DNA of 64,000 bases from Endothia cerciana (GCA_026119935.1 JALRMH010000004.1:434001-498000), one strand, 5' to 3'; positions 1 to 11,025 are shown, counted from the stretch's first letter. Notes: generated by a model not told the origin, from the sequence alone. Numbers and translations: made by a program.

Positions 1-115
1 AAGCAGCAATGCTTAAACCTCTACGCTACATCTACACCCGTCTAAGTCTGTCCCTCCTTCTGTCTCCCTCCTTATCTCCTTACGAGACGGTTACCACAAG
101 ACTGATCTCTGCCCC

Positions 116-2087
116 TCATTCCAAAAAAGTGAACAGACTCGTGTGGAGCACGTTCATCGCCCTCGTTGCATCGCGGGCGTCAATGACGCACGAGATGTTG
201 ATCTCGCTCGCTCCTGTAGCCAGAGATGTCAGAATCAGATAAAAGAATTACGAGGGACGGGACTTGCGCAGACCTACCCTGCGAGATCATCTCGATATTG
301 ACATTGTGATCACCCAGCGTCGTAAACATCTTACCAGCCACACCAATCATGTTCTTCATGTCCGCGCCCACCAGGCTCAGGATGGCCATGCCGTGCAGCA
401 CGCTGACGTCGCCGCAGTCGGCCAGCTCCTTGGTCGCCATCTCGAACCCCTCCGTCTCCGAGCTCTGCAGGTGTATCGCCATGGACACGTGCACCTCGCT
501 CGTGGAGATGAGGTCGACCGAGATCTTGTACTTGTCCAGGATCACAAACACCCGCGCCACGAACCCGTGCGCGATGGACCTCTTGTTCGAGTGCACGTTG
601 ATGACCGAGATCTTGTCCTTGATGGTGACGGCCGTCGGGCGCTTGGGCGTCTTCCTCGCCAGGCAGACCTCGCTCGGCCTCGAGCGCTTCAGCTCCTGCC
701 CGGGCGCCAGCACGGGGTCCGGAACGACAATCGTGCCCTCCCCGCGCGGGTTCTTGACGTTCTTGATACGCACCGGGATCGGGGGGGTCGCCTTGATGAC
801 CTGGTCCATCGTGAGATGGTGGATGACCTCGGACCCGTAGAACGTCAGCTCGGCGGCCTCGGACGGCGTGATGGACGTCAGCAGCCGCGCGGTGGGGACC
901 TTGGTCGGGTCGGCGGTGAAGATGCCGTCGACCTCCTTCCAGATCTGCAGCTCGTCCGCCCGGAGGCCGACCGCGACGAGCGCGGCACACAGGTCCGTGT
1001 AGCCCCTTCCGACGTCGCCGTCCATCAGGCCCCCGGGGACGTTACCGAAGAAGCCGGTGATGACGGGGACGCGGTCCTCGCAGGCTGCGACCTTGGCCTT
1101 GAAGGCCGCTGCTGCATCGCGGTAGAAGGAGGCATCGAGGCGCGCTGCGCCGTCAATGTGCAGCACATCGGCAAGGTCGACGTATTCTGCTTCCACGTTC
1201 TACGGTCGGGGTCAGCCAAGTAGACCCGTTTACTGGTGTATGTGTGAGAAAAGAACACGCACCCGATCCCTCAACACATATGTCATAAACCTGCAGCTCA
1301 ACCTCTCACCAAAACTGACGACCCGGTCCTTGGATCTCGAGTTGATCTCGAGCTTGAAGCGTTTCGACGCCTGGATGTACTCGACGAGCTCCTGGCACTC
1401 ATTTCTGGCATCCCGCTTCAGTGCCTCTCTGAGTTCAGGGTCTTGGACGGATGACTCCGCGGCAGAGATGTGATCGTCGCAGATGTCTTGTATGATGCTG
1501 TTGGCCTGCTCCGTCAACTCAGCCTGCGTGGCCTGTTCGCCAGTCGCAGCGTCGATATTCCGTAATCTCCTGAAGACCTCGAGCAGTCTTTTTTTGCGGC
1601 ACAAATCACAATCTGTCAGCCGAGGTGCCCGTGACGGTGGCCTGGCGGGATCATCAAGGGCGCAGACGGCGATGACCACTCACCGACTTGTGGTGCCGGT
1701 GACCTTCTTGCCCGAGCTACGTGCTGAACAGACAATGGCCACCTTGTTGTCGCCTATGCTCGCCCTGCCCGTGAGTCAGCATGTCTGAGGCTGAACAACA
1801 GGTCTCACTTGAGCGGTGGGCGACATACCTCACGATGTTCTCTGCTATCTGCAGACAGGATCATGATCATCAGCCTACTGTCTTTGTATAAAAAAAAAAT
1901 TATAAAAAAAAAGAGAGAAAGAGAGAGAGGGCTTGCGAACAAGGAGAAAGCAGGCCGTTCATATGTCAACCGCACTGCACCGTACCTTTTCCGGGAATTT
2001 TCCAACACTGGTGCCACCAAACTTCTGGACAACCCAGCCATTTGGGCAGTTATTCCTCACAACGGACTTCATGCCGGCCTCTCCCAT
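116..2087 (-). CDS. HOM3: Aspartokinase (aspartate kinase), six exons
   Basis: Phosphorylates L-aspartate in the cytosol, the first step towards threonine, methionine and homoserine. Exons read on the minus strand: 2087-1986, 1848-1829, 1764-1684, 1587-1263, 1199-278, 213-116 (1548 nt, 515 aa). The N-terminus carries the kinase motif KFGGTSVGK (residues 22-30). The middle has the VGRGYTDLCAAL and WKEVDGIFTADP blocks, and the C-terminal part has two ACT regulatory domains (VDLISTSEVHVS; NIEMISQGASEINISC). The last join restores ISQG|ASEINISC. Exon 2 is only 20 nt (encoding IAENIVR with the junction) and the intron before exon 4 ends in an A-run plus G. ATG 2087 is the first in frame after an upstream TGA; ATG 2072 is an alternative. 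The usual HP of the VIHP block is HH, and there is a two-residue PP insertion just after it. The ACT domains imply feedback control by an end-product amino acid. Confidence 0.93.
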
Positions 2088-3067
2088 TGAGCGTCGTGTG
2101 TTGGTAGGTTCTTGTCAGGAAACGATACGACAGCAATCCACGTGGGGGCACTGGGCCGGTGAGTGTTCGAGCAAAGCGAACTGGGTTGGAAATGCTCGCA
2201 GGAATGAAGGACCAGTTGTGAGCCTTGGACACTGGCGTTGGCGCTGGCGTGAGTCAATTGGGTGGAGCAAATCACCAGCGAGGCGACAATGATGCAAGGA
2301 TCAAAAAAAATCAAGAGGACTGAACGGAATAGGGTCACCCGCGTGCCCCCAAATAAATCTCGCTATATGTCGAGCCACCGTAGCCCTTACTCCCTGCCTT
2401 GAGTCTCTGACGGATACGACAGGGCATGGTCACCAGCAGGAAAATCGCAAGAACCTTGCTAGAAAATCCGCGCAGGGCACTTAGGAGGGAGGGCCTTGAA
2501 GATTGCTTAGTAGGGGCCCTAGATGTCACTTGTTTTTTTCTTATGAACTAGCGGCCCGCCCATGCATGCCGACCCCGGAACTGGGACCCCACCATCCACC
2601 CACCCTACACAGCAGCGGCGCTGCCGAGACCGCCTCGCCGCAACCGCTGCAGTGTAGTGTGTTATTTCGTCCTCTGAACAGTACTTACAGCAGGTATTGA
2701 GTCCTCACATCGACACACCCTACGGTACAGAACTCATCTCTGCCTTGGCGCACTGACTGTACTTTCGAGACGACCCCGGTAGGCAAACTCGTCCAGGCCA
2801 ACTACCCAATTTACCAAATATAAAGGTCCAGGTCTGATCAACCAAAATATGCTTTTCTGTAAGTATGCCACCGAGGCGCGTTAATAACGACCCCAGAGGA
2901 GGGCAAGGCAGTCTCGCAAGAGGCTCAACAGTAGGCTGCAAGGAGATGTCCGTGTCCATAAATTGAGGCGGGTGTCTGTCTTATCACATGAAGGCGACCG
3001 GCCCATCAAAACCCGCGCAACCTCCTCCCCCTCATTAATATATATATATATATATATGGAGGGCTAT
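2088..3067. other. Intergenic, aspartokinase 5' flank to P450 3' end
   Basis: No convincing gene. It should hold the aspartokinase promoter and leader and the P450 3' flank. The only clear structure is an (AT)n run at about 3037-3057, close to the P450 stop codon. Short open frames here have no recognisable protein features. Confidence 0.6.
3037..3057. repeat. (AT)n dinucleotide repeat
   Basis: About ten TA units lie 11 nt beyond the P450 stop codon, so they probably fall in its 3' untranslated region or polyadenylation zone. Confidence 0.9.
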
Positions 3068-4921
3068 TCATGAGCCCTCGGGTTTCCTCGGTGTCAGGTA
3101 TACATTCAGGGCATCTTTTTCCCAGAGCAGGTAGATCTTCTGCTCATGGATCCAGTCCCTCTTGTCGTCGACGAGTTTCAGGTCGAAGTTCCATAGTATA
3201 CGGGCGAGGATGATACGCATCTCGATATACGCCAGACTATGTCGGGAGGAACACCTGTCAGTACATCTCCGACGGAGCCGTGACCTCTGGGACTCTATAC
3301 TCGGCGAAGCCCTCCACCGGATGCGATGCGGGGCGGGTACTCGACTTACTTTCTACCTATGCAGTTCCTCGGCCCAACGTGGAAAGGCTGAAACACGTCT
3401 CGATCGTCTCCAGCAAACCTCGGGTCTCCAAGCCAGCGTTCGGGGTGGAACCCCTCCGGCGCCGTGAAGAACTTCTCGTTGTGGTACAGGGCGTAGTGGT
3501 ACTGGGACACGACCGTCTACAGGAGGACTAATAAGCAGCCGTCCCGCACAGCAACAAAGAGTCAGCCGTCATCAGGTAAGCGAGCACTTACATCCTCCGC
3601 CACGTAATGTCCGGCAATGGTCCACCCTCCCTTCGGGACCTGGCGAGGCAGCCCCAGCGGCGTTGGGGGGTAGATCCGCAGCGCCTCGTCCAGACAGGCC
3701 AGCAGATACTGCAGACCGCTCACGGACGTGAAGCTGATCTCATCCTCCCTGCTAAACGCCCCCCGCACCTCGCTCGTCAGCCTCGCCAGTGCCTCCGGGT
3801 TCTTCCCGAGCAGGTACGTGACGCCGGACAACACCGTCGCCGTGGTCTCGGACCCCGCGACGATCAGCACGCTGCTGGTCACCTGCAGCGTGCGGATGTC
3901 CTGGGTGGTGCCATCATCGTCCTTCGCCCGCAGCAGCCCCTCGATCAGGTCCGGCCGCTCGGCGCCCAGGTCCATGCGCTTGAGCAGCTTCCCCTTGGTG
4001 AGCTTCATGTGCTCCTCGCGCTTCCGCTTCAGGCCCCTCGGCGCGAGAGCGAGCAGGAGGCCTCGGACCCATGGGAAGAATCTGGCCGTCTGGAGGTACG
4101 TGCCAAACTTGATGCCCGCAAAGATCATGGCGACCCACGGGTGGTAGTTGGAGCTCTCGAGGCAGCCGAATGCCTCGCCGAAGGCCAGGTCGCCAACGAC
4201 ATCAAAAGTGGTGTAGTTATACCCTGCGGTACGGCCCGGGTCAGTCTCGTACCATACGTAACAAGCTGGTATGGGGCCCTCTGTGAAGCCGGCTGAATAA
4301 GCTTACACTTGACCATGTCGAGCTCGCTCGTGCCCCCGTGGCAGTTCTCGTGGAGCCTCTCGACCAGCAGGTCGACGTACCGCGTGATGATCGGCTGCTG
4401 CTCCCTCATGCTCCTCTCGCTGAACCCGTGCGCCAGCTTCCTCCTGATCTTGCCGTGCTCCTCCCTGCCCGCGTTCAGGATCGTCACGGGCGCGTCCCCC
4501 CCGGCGCGGTAGAACTGCCGGGCCTTCCCCATCTCGGGCTCCCCCGGCGCGCGGTGGCCCATGATGTCCTTCCAGGCGCGCGCGTCGGCAAAGGCGAGCT
4601 CGCCCGGCGCGATCCGCACCACGTCTCCGTACGTCCTGTGCAGGTCGAGGACCGTGAAGGGGAGCCGGCCCGAGAGCAGGTGGGCGCAGTAGGGGATGCG
4701 GCTCGCGCGCATGAGAAGGGGGCCGGGAAAGGAGCGCAGCGGGTGGAGGAAGAGGTTGTATAGAGCCGAGTAGATGAGGTAGCCGGCGATCTCGCTCGGT
4801 GTCAGTCAATTGTGACTTCCCCGGGGGGGGGGGGTTGATGGTGGTGGGTATTACTTACAGCCACGGAGGCTATGGCGAGCAGGTTGCCCGGACTAGGGCT
4901 GATACTCAGGACAGCCATCAT
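3068..4921 (-). CDS. Cytochrome P450 monooxygenase, five exons
   Basis: Membrane-anchored haem-thiolate monooxygenase. Exons (minus): 4921-4859, 4790-4307, 4223-3592, 3516-3350, 3236-3068 (1515 nt, 504 aa, typical length). The N-terminus is hydrophobic and followed by the Pro-rich hinge LHPLRSFPGP. The I-helix oxygen-binding motif AGSETT is near residue 304, the K-helix ExxR is EALR in the block DEALRIYPP, and the haem loop FHVGPRNCIG is near residue 435. The general style resembles the fungal isotrichodermin-15-hydroxylase-like group, but the substrate cannot be told. No terpene, polyketide or peptide synthase lies nearby, so a biosynthetic cluster is not supported. The first intron (4858-4791) has a 12-nt C run on the coding strand and a weak GAG acceptor, forced by an in-frame TGA upstream; this is the least certain join. 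ATG 4918 or an in-frame ATG at 4984 are alternative starts. Confidence 0.88.
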
Positions 4922-5018
4922 GAACGCCTCTATACTTACTGCTATTTTTCTTTCCTTCCGCGATATGCCGATGGTACTTTTCACGGCATGATCCTCAAGA
5001 AGCTTTAACCCCCGTCAA

Positions 5019-5024
5019 TATATA
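5019..5024 (-). promoter_or_regulatory. TATA-like box upstream of the P450
   Basis: TATATA on the minus strand, about 100 nt upstream of ATG 4921, at a plausible position for the P450 core promoter. Single short motif, so only suggestive. Confidence 0.35.
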
Positions 5025-5193
5025 CGAGGGTTCAGGAGTTGCGGACTTCACGCGAAATCCGTAGCAGTCGTCCCTTTATACTGTAACTGATTAGCTCCGT
5101 TTAGAAGCAGGTGCCAACAGGTCCTCGAAACAACATCCTGCGGCTCATTTATCCGTGCAGCTCCATTTGACAGGCCGTGACAGGCATGCTTTG

Positions 5194-5226
5194 CATGCAC
5201 GCCTGCCATGCACGCCTGCCATGCAC
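5194..5226. repeat. 13-bp tandem repeat, 2.5 copies
   Basis: The unit catgcacgcctgc occurs twice in tandem, followed by a partial third copy (catgcac). Function unknown; it sits about 270 bp upstream of the P450 start. Confidence 0.85.
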
Positions 5227-6216
5227 AGTGCTCTCCCACCCCCCGTTCCGTCCGCCCTGGAGGTGCGTTACGAAGACGCGAGGATATGCTTCCCGGCGGG
5301 CGAGGGCGGGCTGCGCGCAGTCCCCCCGTCGCTGCTGCGGGCGGCGTGACAAGACACATGGGAACACGATATACGAATATTGCAACCCCAAATCTGCACG
5401 GCTCAGGCCGAGACGTAGATCTTCCAGCGGTTAATCATATGCCGACTTGAGGGGAGGTGGTGGGGAACCGGACAGGGAGGGAGATGCTGCAGGAGGCTCA
5501 CATATGGTATGTGCTACGACCGGGCGCTCGAATCCCGCCGCAGCCCGGCCCCTCTCTGAGCACGGCTGTGCCGTTGCAAACGCGGGTCCCAACCTAAAGC
5601 ACTGCAGTTTTCTCGGGTCCGCATAGGGCCCGGGCCACCCGAAAGACCCAATTGATGCTCGAGATCGCGACGGACAGCGCACAGGAGGGCCTCCGCACGG
5701 CGGATTTCCGGCGTATGGTCGCAGGCCTAAGCCCGTAATCCGTATCCCATTGGACGTCCTCTCCAGCGGTTGCATAAAGGGGTCCCTGCCGCTGGACCTC
5801 TTGATCTGCACGTCGTCTTGCGGGAGTGCGGCGTTGCTGTGAGACAGTTCTCGGGTTATGATGATTGATTACCAAAATGGGAAAGATGCTTGTACAAGGC
5901 GTATACGGACTATACAAGCTGTTATTGTGGTGGGGAGAGGGGATGAATTCAATTGGTATTCCAGTGCCATATTTTGAGCTGTGATATTGATAATCTAAGA
6001 AAGCGTCTTCAAGACTCGCTTCGGGTATGATCACTCCATCACCGCGTGCAGCCGCACGATATCCAGTAAGTCGACCCGAAGGGTTGGTAAAGGCCCGAGT
6101 CGAGTCAGAGATATGGCCAGTGGCCGGTCCGCATCGACGGAGACACGCCAAACACCCCAATCGCTTTTGGGTCGACATACAACCGCTGTCTTTGCTGCGC
6201 CTTTCAGCCAAACCTC

Positions 6217-8682
6217 TTATTTCTCCCCCTCCCTCACCTCTTCCGTGACCTGATCCATCTCGTCATCCGCCAGGTCCTCCTCGATCTCCTCCGCTTCAGT
6301 GACGTGTGGCTCGACTCTCCCTTGCCGTTGATCAGCAAGGATCTCACCGCCGCTCATCTGCCACTCCATCAACCTGCTGAACGCGCTCTCTGGGTTAGCG
6401 CTCAGGTCCGCGTAGCTGCCAATCTCAGCAACAGTCCCCTCGCTCGAAAGCACGATGATGCGGTCTGACCGTTTGATGGTAGACAGGCGATGTGCGATCG
6501 AGATGGTCGTGCTGCGGCCCTCGAGCAGCTTGGCCAGGGCGGAGTTGACGAGCGTCTCGGACTCGGCGTCCAGGGCGCTTGTCGCCTCGTCAAGGATGAG
6601 TATGTCCGGGTCTTTAAGCAGCGCTCGAGCGATGGCGATGCGCTGCTTCTGTCCACCGGATAGTTGAGCTCCACGAGCACCGACTTGTGTCTCGAGGCCC
6701 TCGGGGAAGTCGCTGATGAATTCGCAGTTGGCCTTCCTGGCTGCCGTGATAATCTCGGTGCGGGAGGCGTTTGGTCTACCATAGGCGATATTCTCGGCGA
6801 CCGTGCCTGAGAAGAGCACAGGCTCTTGTGCGACCATACCTATGCGGCGCCGCAGCGACTTGACGTTCATATCTTTGATGTCTACGCCGTTTATGGTGAT
6901 ATTTCCCTTTGTGGGATTATAGAACCGCAGTAGCAGGGAGGCCACGGTCGACTTGCCACCGCCTGACGGGCCCACAATGCACACGTTGCTGCCAGATGGG
7001 ATCTCGAAGTCGAGATTGTTGAAGATAGACACAGCTGGTCGCGTAGGATAGGCGAAGCTAATACCATTGAAGCGGATCGGCCCCTGAGCTGAGATGACCT
7101 TCTTGCCGACGGTAGCAGGAATGGTGGGATGCCTGTCTTGTAGTTCGAATAAGCGGGATGCAGCGCCAACTCCCTTCATGAGCTCGGAGTAGAAGCCAGA
7201 CACGCCGAAGAGACTCGATCCGGCAAAGACCGTGTACATCATGAAAGATGTTAGGTCGCCCATGGTCATCGCCCCGGAGCGGACCAGGTTGCCGCCGACT
7301 ATGAGCAACGCTAGGATGGTCATGTTTCCAGCCCAGCCGGTCGATCCGAAGAAAGTGGCCGCTATTATCGACTCCCTTCGTCCCAGATTGAAGATTCTCC
7401 GCACTTGCTTATTGTAACGACCAACCTCCTGTGTCTCGCCCGCAAAAGCCTGACTGGTCTTGATGTTGCCCAGACGTTCCTCAGCGATCTTGGTGAGGGT
7501 GCCCAGGTTCTTCTGGATCTGCCGACTGATGTTTCGGATAAAGCGACCGTAGAAAAAGGCTCCAATGGCGATCGGTGGGAACATCAGCAGTATTACGGAT
7601 GTCAACTTGGGACTCAACCAAGCCATGGCCGCGAATCCGGTCGCACCACTGACGACCGCTCTTAGACCATCGGAGATATTCTGAGTGATGCTCTTGCCGA
7701 CGATGACCGTATCTGAGCCCAGACGTGAGATCAGGTCGCCAACTCTGTTGGCATCGAAGAATTCAGCGTCCTGGACGTACGTCCTACGATACAGCTGTGA
7801 CCTCAGCCTGGCGACGACCCTTTCGCCTACAATCCGGAGCAGCACAACACGTCCAAAGTTCGCACAGGCGCCTAGCGTCATGAATGCTGCGAATCCGATG
7901 AAGAACTGGTTCAGGGTCAGGCCGAACAGCGTGGTCTCGTCCTTGCTCGAGGTAGCGATATCCAGGATGCGCCCGACCGAGAAGGGGATCGACATGGTGA
8001 CTGCGGACGACAGGAGCAAGAAGACGAATGATATACTCAGCCACTTGACCTCGGGCCTGGCAATCTTGATGAGACGCACGATCTCGGCCCAGCCACCCTG
8101 ACCGGAGCTCTTGCCCTCCTTCGACAGCCGCGCGCTCATGTTGACCTGTGCAGCCTGCTTGGCGCGTTCGCTCTGCTTGAAGCCATGCTCGTGCGATTCA
8201 TCGTCCTGCTGAGGATCCTGCTCGTCCTCTTTCTTGTTCTGCTCCTCCTTCGCGGCCTCGCTCGCTTCCTTCACTGCGGACTCCTTCGTCGGCCGTTGCG
8301 CCTCCTGCCGCAAGGTCGTAGTCGCGGAAAATGGCCGTGTTATGCTATGTTGTATTATTCCACGTCTTCTTGTTGCCGATTGAGATGTCTTCGTGAACAC
8401 TTCCGCGAAGATGCCAGTCGAAGTGGGTTGATGGGGATCCAGGATGGCTCGGAAGGAAGAAAAGGGACGTGAGGGCGTCGCACCAGCAGTCGCACCAGCA
8501 GTCGCACCAGCAGTCGATAGAGTCGCGAGGAAAGGCGACGAGGAAGTGCTAGCCTTCAGGAGCTCCGGTGTCCGAGGTCCAACGGTCGCGACTCCCAGCC
8601 CAGGGCTAGAAGAGCTAAAGCTGCGCGGCGCGAGCAGCTGGAGCGCGCCATAAGCTCGGCGCGCGGCTGCCCCGGAGACCAT
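6217..8682 (-). CDS. MDL1: Mitochondrial half-size ABC transporter (MDL1/ABCB10-like)
   Basis: Uninterrupted 821-aa frame. The family exports peptides produced by matrix proteolysis across the inner mitochondrial membrane. The N-terminus is rich in Arg, Ala and Ser without acids (MVSGAAARRAYGALQLL), as expected of a mitochondrial presequence. A low-complexity linker follows, then one six-span ABC membrane domain (about residues 190-480), then one nucleotide-binding domain: Walker A GPSGGGKST near 571, signature LSGGQ near 672, Walker B ILILDEATSALD near 692 and the H-loop SIAHRLST. The block ERLGNIKTSQAFAGE fits the MDL1/ABCB10 type rather than ATM1. A 12-bp repeat at 8474-8515 encodes Ala-Gly-Ala-Thr units in the presequence, and the C-terminal 40 residues are strongly acidic. 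MDL2 is the main alternative name. Confidence 0.93.
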   Translation of the reverse strand: MVSGAAARRAYGALQLLAPRSFSSSSPGLGVATVGPRTPELLKASTSSSPFLATLSTAGATAGATAGATPSRPFSSFRAILDPHQPTSTGIFAEVFTKTSQSATRRRGIIQHSITRPFSATTTLRQEAQRPTKESAVKEASEAAKEEQNKKEDEQDPQQDDESHEHGFKQSERAKQAAQVNMSARLSKEGKSSGQGGWAEIVRLIKIARPEVKWLSISFVFLLLSSAVTMSIPFSVGRILDIATSSKDETTLFGLTLNQFFIGFAAFMTLGACANFGRVVLLRIVGERVVARLRSQLYRRTYVQDAEFFDANRVGDLISRLGSDTVIVGKSITQNISDGLRAVVSGATGFAAMAWLSPKLTSVILLMFPPIAIGAFFYGRFIRNISRQIQKNLGTLTKIAEERLGNIKTSQAFAGETQEVGRYNKQVRRIFNLGRRESIIAATFFGSTGWAGNMTILALLIVGGNLVRSGAMTMGDLTSFMMYTVFAGSSLFGVSGFYSELMKGVGAASRLFELQDRHPTIPATVGKKVISAQGPIRFNGISFAYPTRPAVSIFNNLDFEIPSGSNVCIVGPSGGGKSTVASLLLRFYNPTKGNITINGVDIKDMNVKSLRRRIGMVAQEPVLFSGTVAENIAYGRPNASRTEIITAARKANCEFISDFPEGLETQVGARGAQLSGGQKQRIAIARALLKDPDILILDEATSALDAESETLVNSALAKLLEGRSTTISIAHRLSTIKRSDRIIVLSSEGTVAEIGSYADLSANPESAFSRLMEWQMSGGEILADQRQGRVEPHVTEAEEIEEDLADDEMDQVTEEVREGEK
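8474..8515 (-). repeat. 12-bp coding repeat in MDL1 presequence
   Basis: Three to four tandem copies of a unit reading gcaccagcagtc on the plus strand encode repeated Thr-Ala-Gly-Ala in the predicted mitochondrial presequence. Length variation here would stay in frame. Confidence 0.85.
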
Positions 8683-9647
8683 TGTGACTAAATGGGTGGG
8701 ACGGAAAGATAGAGGACTACCTGTTAATAGCCGTGAAATTCTGGGGCTTCATGGTCACCGATTGTTGAGGGAAAGAGTGTCCATGAGCATGAAAAGGTGA
8801 AGTTGGAGAATTGAAGACGGCGCCAATACTTGAAAACCGAAGTTCGTCATCAAAAGGTAGGTGGGTCTGTTTTCAGCCGCTAACGGCTCAGTGCAGGGCC
8901 TGGGGCTGGCCCCACTAACAGTGACACTGTTTCCCCTGGGCGAGTTCTCAATGATCTTTGAATCAAGAGAGGTATTACAATGACCACTATGGACCGACGC
9001 ACAGGCAACGGCCACAAGACGGGAGGAAATATTCTAAATTGCCTGTCTGCCTCGGAAGCTTCGGGTGAAGACTGCCATCGCTTTGTTGGGAAAACCTGTC
9101 TGGACATGGGTAAAAGCACAATCGTATTGAATGACCTGTAATTACTACCTCGAGATACTAGATACAGAGCTGTCACTCCACATCGATGCCGATTACTGAT
9201 CTGACCGATTGGCCTCCTCAGCAGAGCGAAGCATCGCAAATGTAGTCTGTAATCATCGTCCGCCAACGCCGGCAATTTTCCTCATAAGATGCAGTACATC
9301 GGGACCAGTATGAACAATCTAGCGCCCGGATAAGAAAGAATCGTCCCAGTCGTACTGTATCCATCATTGTCGAACTCCGGGAGGTATAGAGGGACTGGCC
9401 TCTGCCGGGCGGCCACAGATTCGTAGTCAGCAATAAGACTAAAGACGACTCTGTCTGGTTCGAATGCACGACACTGCGGAGTCGTCCTTTTGATGAAGTT
9501 GAGAAAGTCCCGACTATCACTGGAGCTGTCGGTAATCAAATGCGATCCAACACGGCCACAATCGTGCCTGTGGGGTGCCCGTCCTCTACCTGTAAAAGTA
9601 ACAGACTCTTTAGCCGTCTCATATCTGCACGTTCCACGTGGCACCTT
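8683..9647. other. Intergenic, MDL1 5' flank to RTT103 3' flank
   Basis: No supported gene. It should contain the MDL1 promoter and leader and the RTT103 3' untranslated region. Several minus-strand frames of 86-131 codons look random in composition and lack splice or domain logic. Confidence 0.6.
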
Positions 9648-11025
9648 TTACTGGCGTATCATCTCGTCGATGTTGGGATCGATGCCGTCGCCAAGGTCGG
9701 GAATCTCGTCACTATCGATCTTTCGTTTCTTGTTGTGTCCATTCGTGGAGACCGGCACGGCCGAGTACTGAGACGCCAGGTGGGAAAGAGCCTCGAGGCC
9801 TGTGGGCTGTGCCGGCACAGGTTCGATATCAGGACCCGCGGGCTCTGGCTCATAGAAGTCGGGCTCGTCAGACACAGGTGGAGGTGTCAAGGCCTCAACC
9901 TCAGGTCTGTCGGGCTCCGGCACAGGACTGGCAGACTTTGGGTCACGATTAGCCGAGTCCTGATCAGCTAGACCGCGCATGATAGCCATTTCGACATCCT
10001 GCTTCTTCTGATCGATTTCGGACTTTCGCTCGATGAGCTGGGCGAGATGCTTCTCTTCGGCATCCAAAAAGGACTTGTTCGTATCGAGAAGCCTCTCAAG
10101 GGCCTCGACCAGCTCCTTCCGGGCCTTGACGCACTCTGCGACCGCCCCCTCGGCAGTAGCAAGAGTCTTCAGTAGGCCATTGAGCCGAGCCGCATAGACC
10201 GGCGCTGAAGGCGTGGGCTGGTTGGGATCTGTATTCTTGGCATACTCCTGCTCGGCCGCACTTGTCTTTGTCTTGATCGACAGGGCCAGTTTAGACACGG
10301 TCGAGGCTGGCGCGACCAGTGGTGTCAGCTCAGACGGCATAGACGGGCCACCACCAATCGTGGCATTACTACCACTGCTCTTGACAGTGCCCCTAACTTT
10401 GTCCAGGTCTGCACGGTCTGTCAGTGGCGTATCACAGAGCGGCGACTGGAGGTGGACATACCGTCGATGCGGGCTTCGATGGCGCTTTGGATGGCTCCTT
10501 CAAAGACAGACCGGTCTCTCCAAACCTCGACAACACGGCGGACTTTATTCTGCACGTCAGGGGTGGCTCCCTTGTACGCTACAGCGACTGCCTCCGCAAC
10601 TATGGGGGAAAATGCCAGGGGAAAGTCGTTCTTGTGACGAGCTTTGGACTGCTGGACTACCTCTGTAAAATAGAATGCGAATTAGACGGCCCTTTCGGTA
10701 AACTGAACGTCAAGCTGACCACCACGAAATGAGAGACGTACCGTTGCTGAGATAGATCAGGTTCAACCGCCGAGTGCTGGGAGACTCCTTCAACTTCTGG
10801 AACCATATCTCAACGGTCCGGTCCGCATGCCGCCTACAGAAAAAAAGAGTGAGTCAGGTGTCCACGAGTAACATGGATCCCAAAGAAAGAAATAGAGGAA
10901 AACACCAGCGGATTGGGGCTCCCGTACCTGTGGAACATTATCCATTGGGCGGCCGTGGCAATGCTGTCGTGACTCTCGTTCAGGGCAGAGAGGCGAGCCA
11001 GAACGGCGTCGTCGTTGTAAGCCAT
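9648..11025 (-). CDS. RTT103: RTT103-like CTD-interacting-domain protein, four exons
   Basis: Binds the Ser2-phosphorylated C-terminal repeat of RNA polymerase II and works in transcription termination with the 5'-3' exonuclease. Exons (minus): 11025-10928, 10833-10742, 10662-10462, 10408-9648 (1152 nt, 383 aa). Residues 1-130 form a CID: the start MAYNDDAVLARLSALNESHDSI, then RRHADRTVEIWFQKLK, LNLIYLSNEVVQQSK and the block PLAFSPIVAEAVAVAYK. A coiled-coil region follows (about 190-300, with ALERLLDTNKSFLDAEEKHL), then an acidic, Pro-rich tail with a basic KKRK patch that may act in nuclear import. Joins restore FHR|RHADR, SN|EVVQQ and RID|DLDK. Divergent from the clathrin light chain gene. 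Confidence in the family is high; the yeast name is by analogy. Confidence 0.92.

Larger units (their letters stand above)
4922..6216. other. Intergenic, P450 5' flank to MDL1 3' flank
   Basis: No supported gene. Open frames of 80-205 codons on the minus strand (for example 5594-6211) show no domain, compositional bias or splice logic of a real protein. It holds the P450 promoter, a 13-bp tandem repeat at 5194-5226 and the 3' flank of the ABC transporter gene. Confidence 0.6.

Noticed and set aside
3068..4921. P450 as the edge of a secondary-metabolite cluster
   Set aside because: Flanking genes are aspartokinase and a mitochondrial ABC transporter; no backbone synthase or pathway regulator is present.
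5515..5575. TTCGAGC loop with a GC-rich near-stem on the minus strand, tRNA-like
   Set aside because: Closing A-G mismatch and no acceptor-stem partner; the rest of the cloverleaf is missing.
5594..6211. 205-codon minus-strand frame between P450 and MDL1
   Set aside because: Random-looking composition, no domain, no leader-like upstream sequence.
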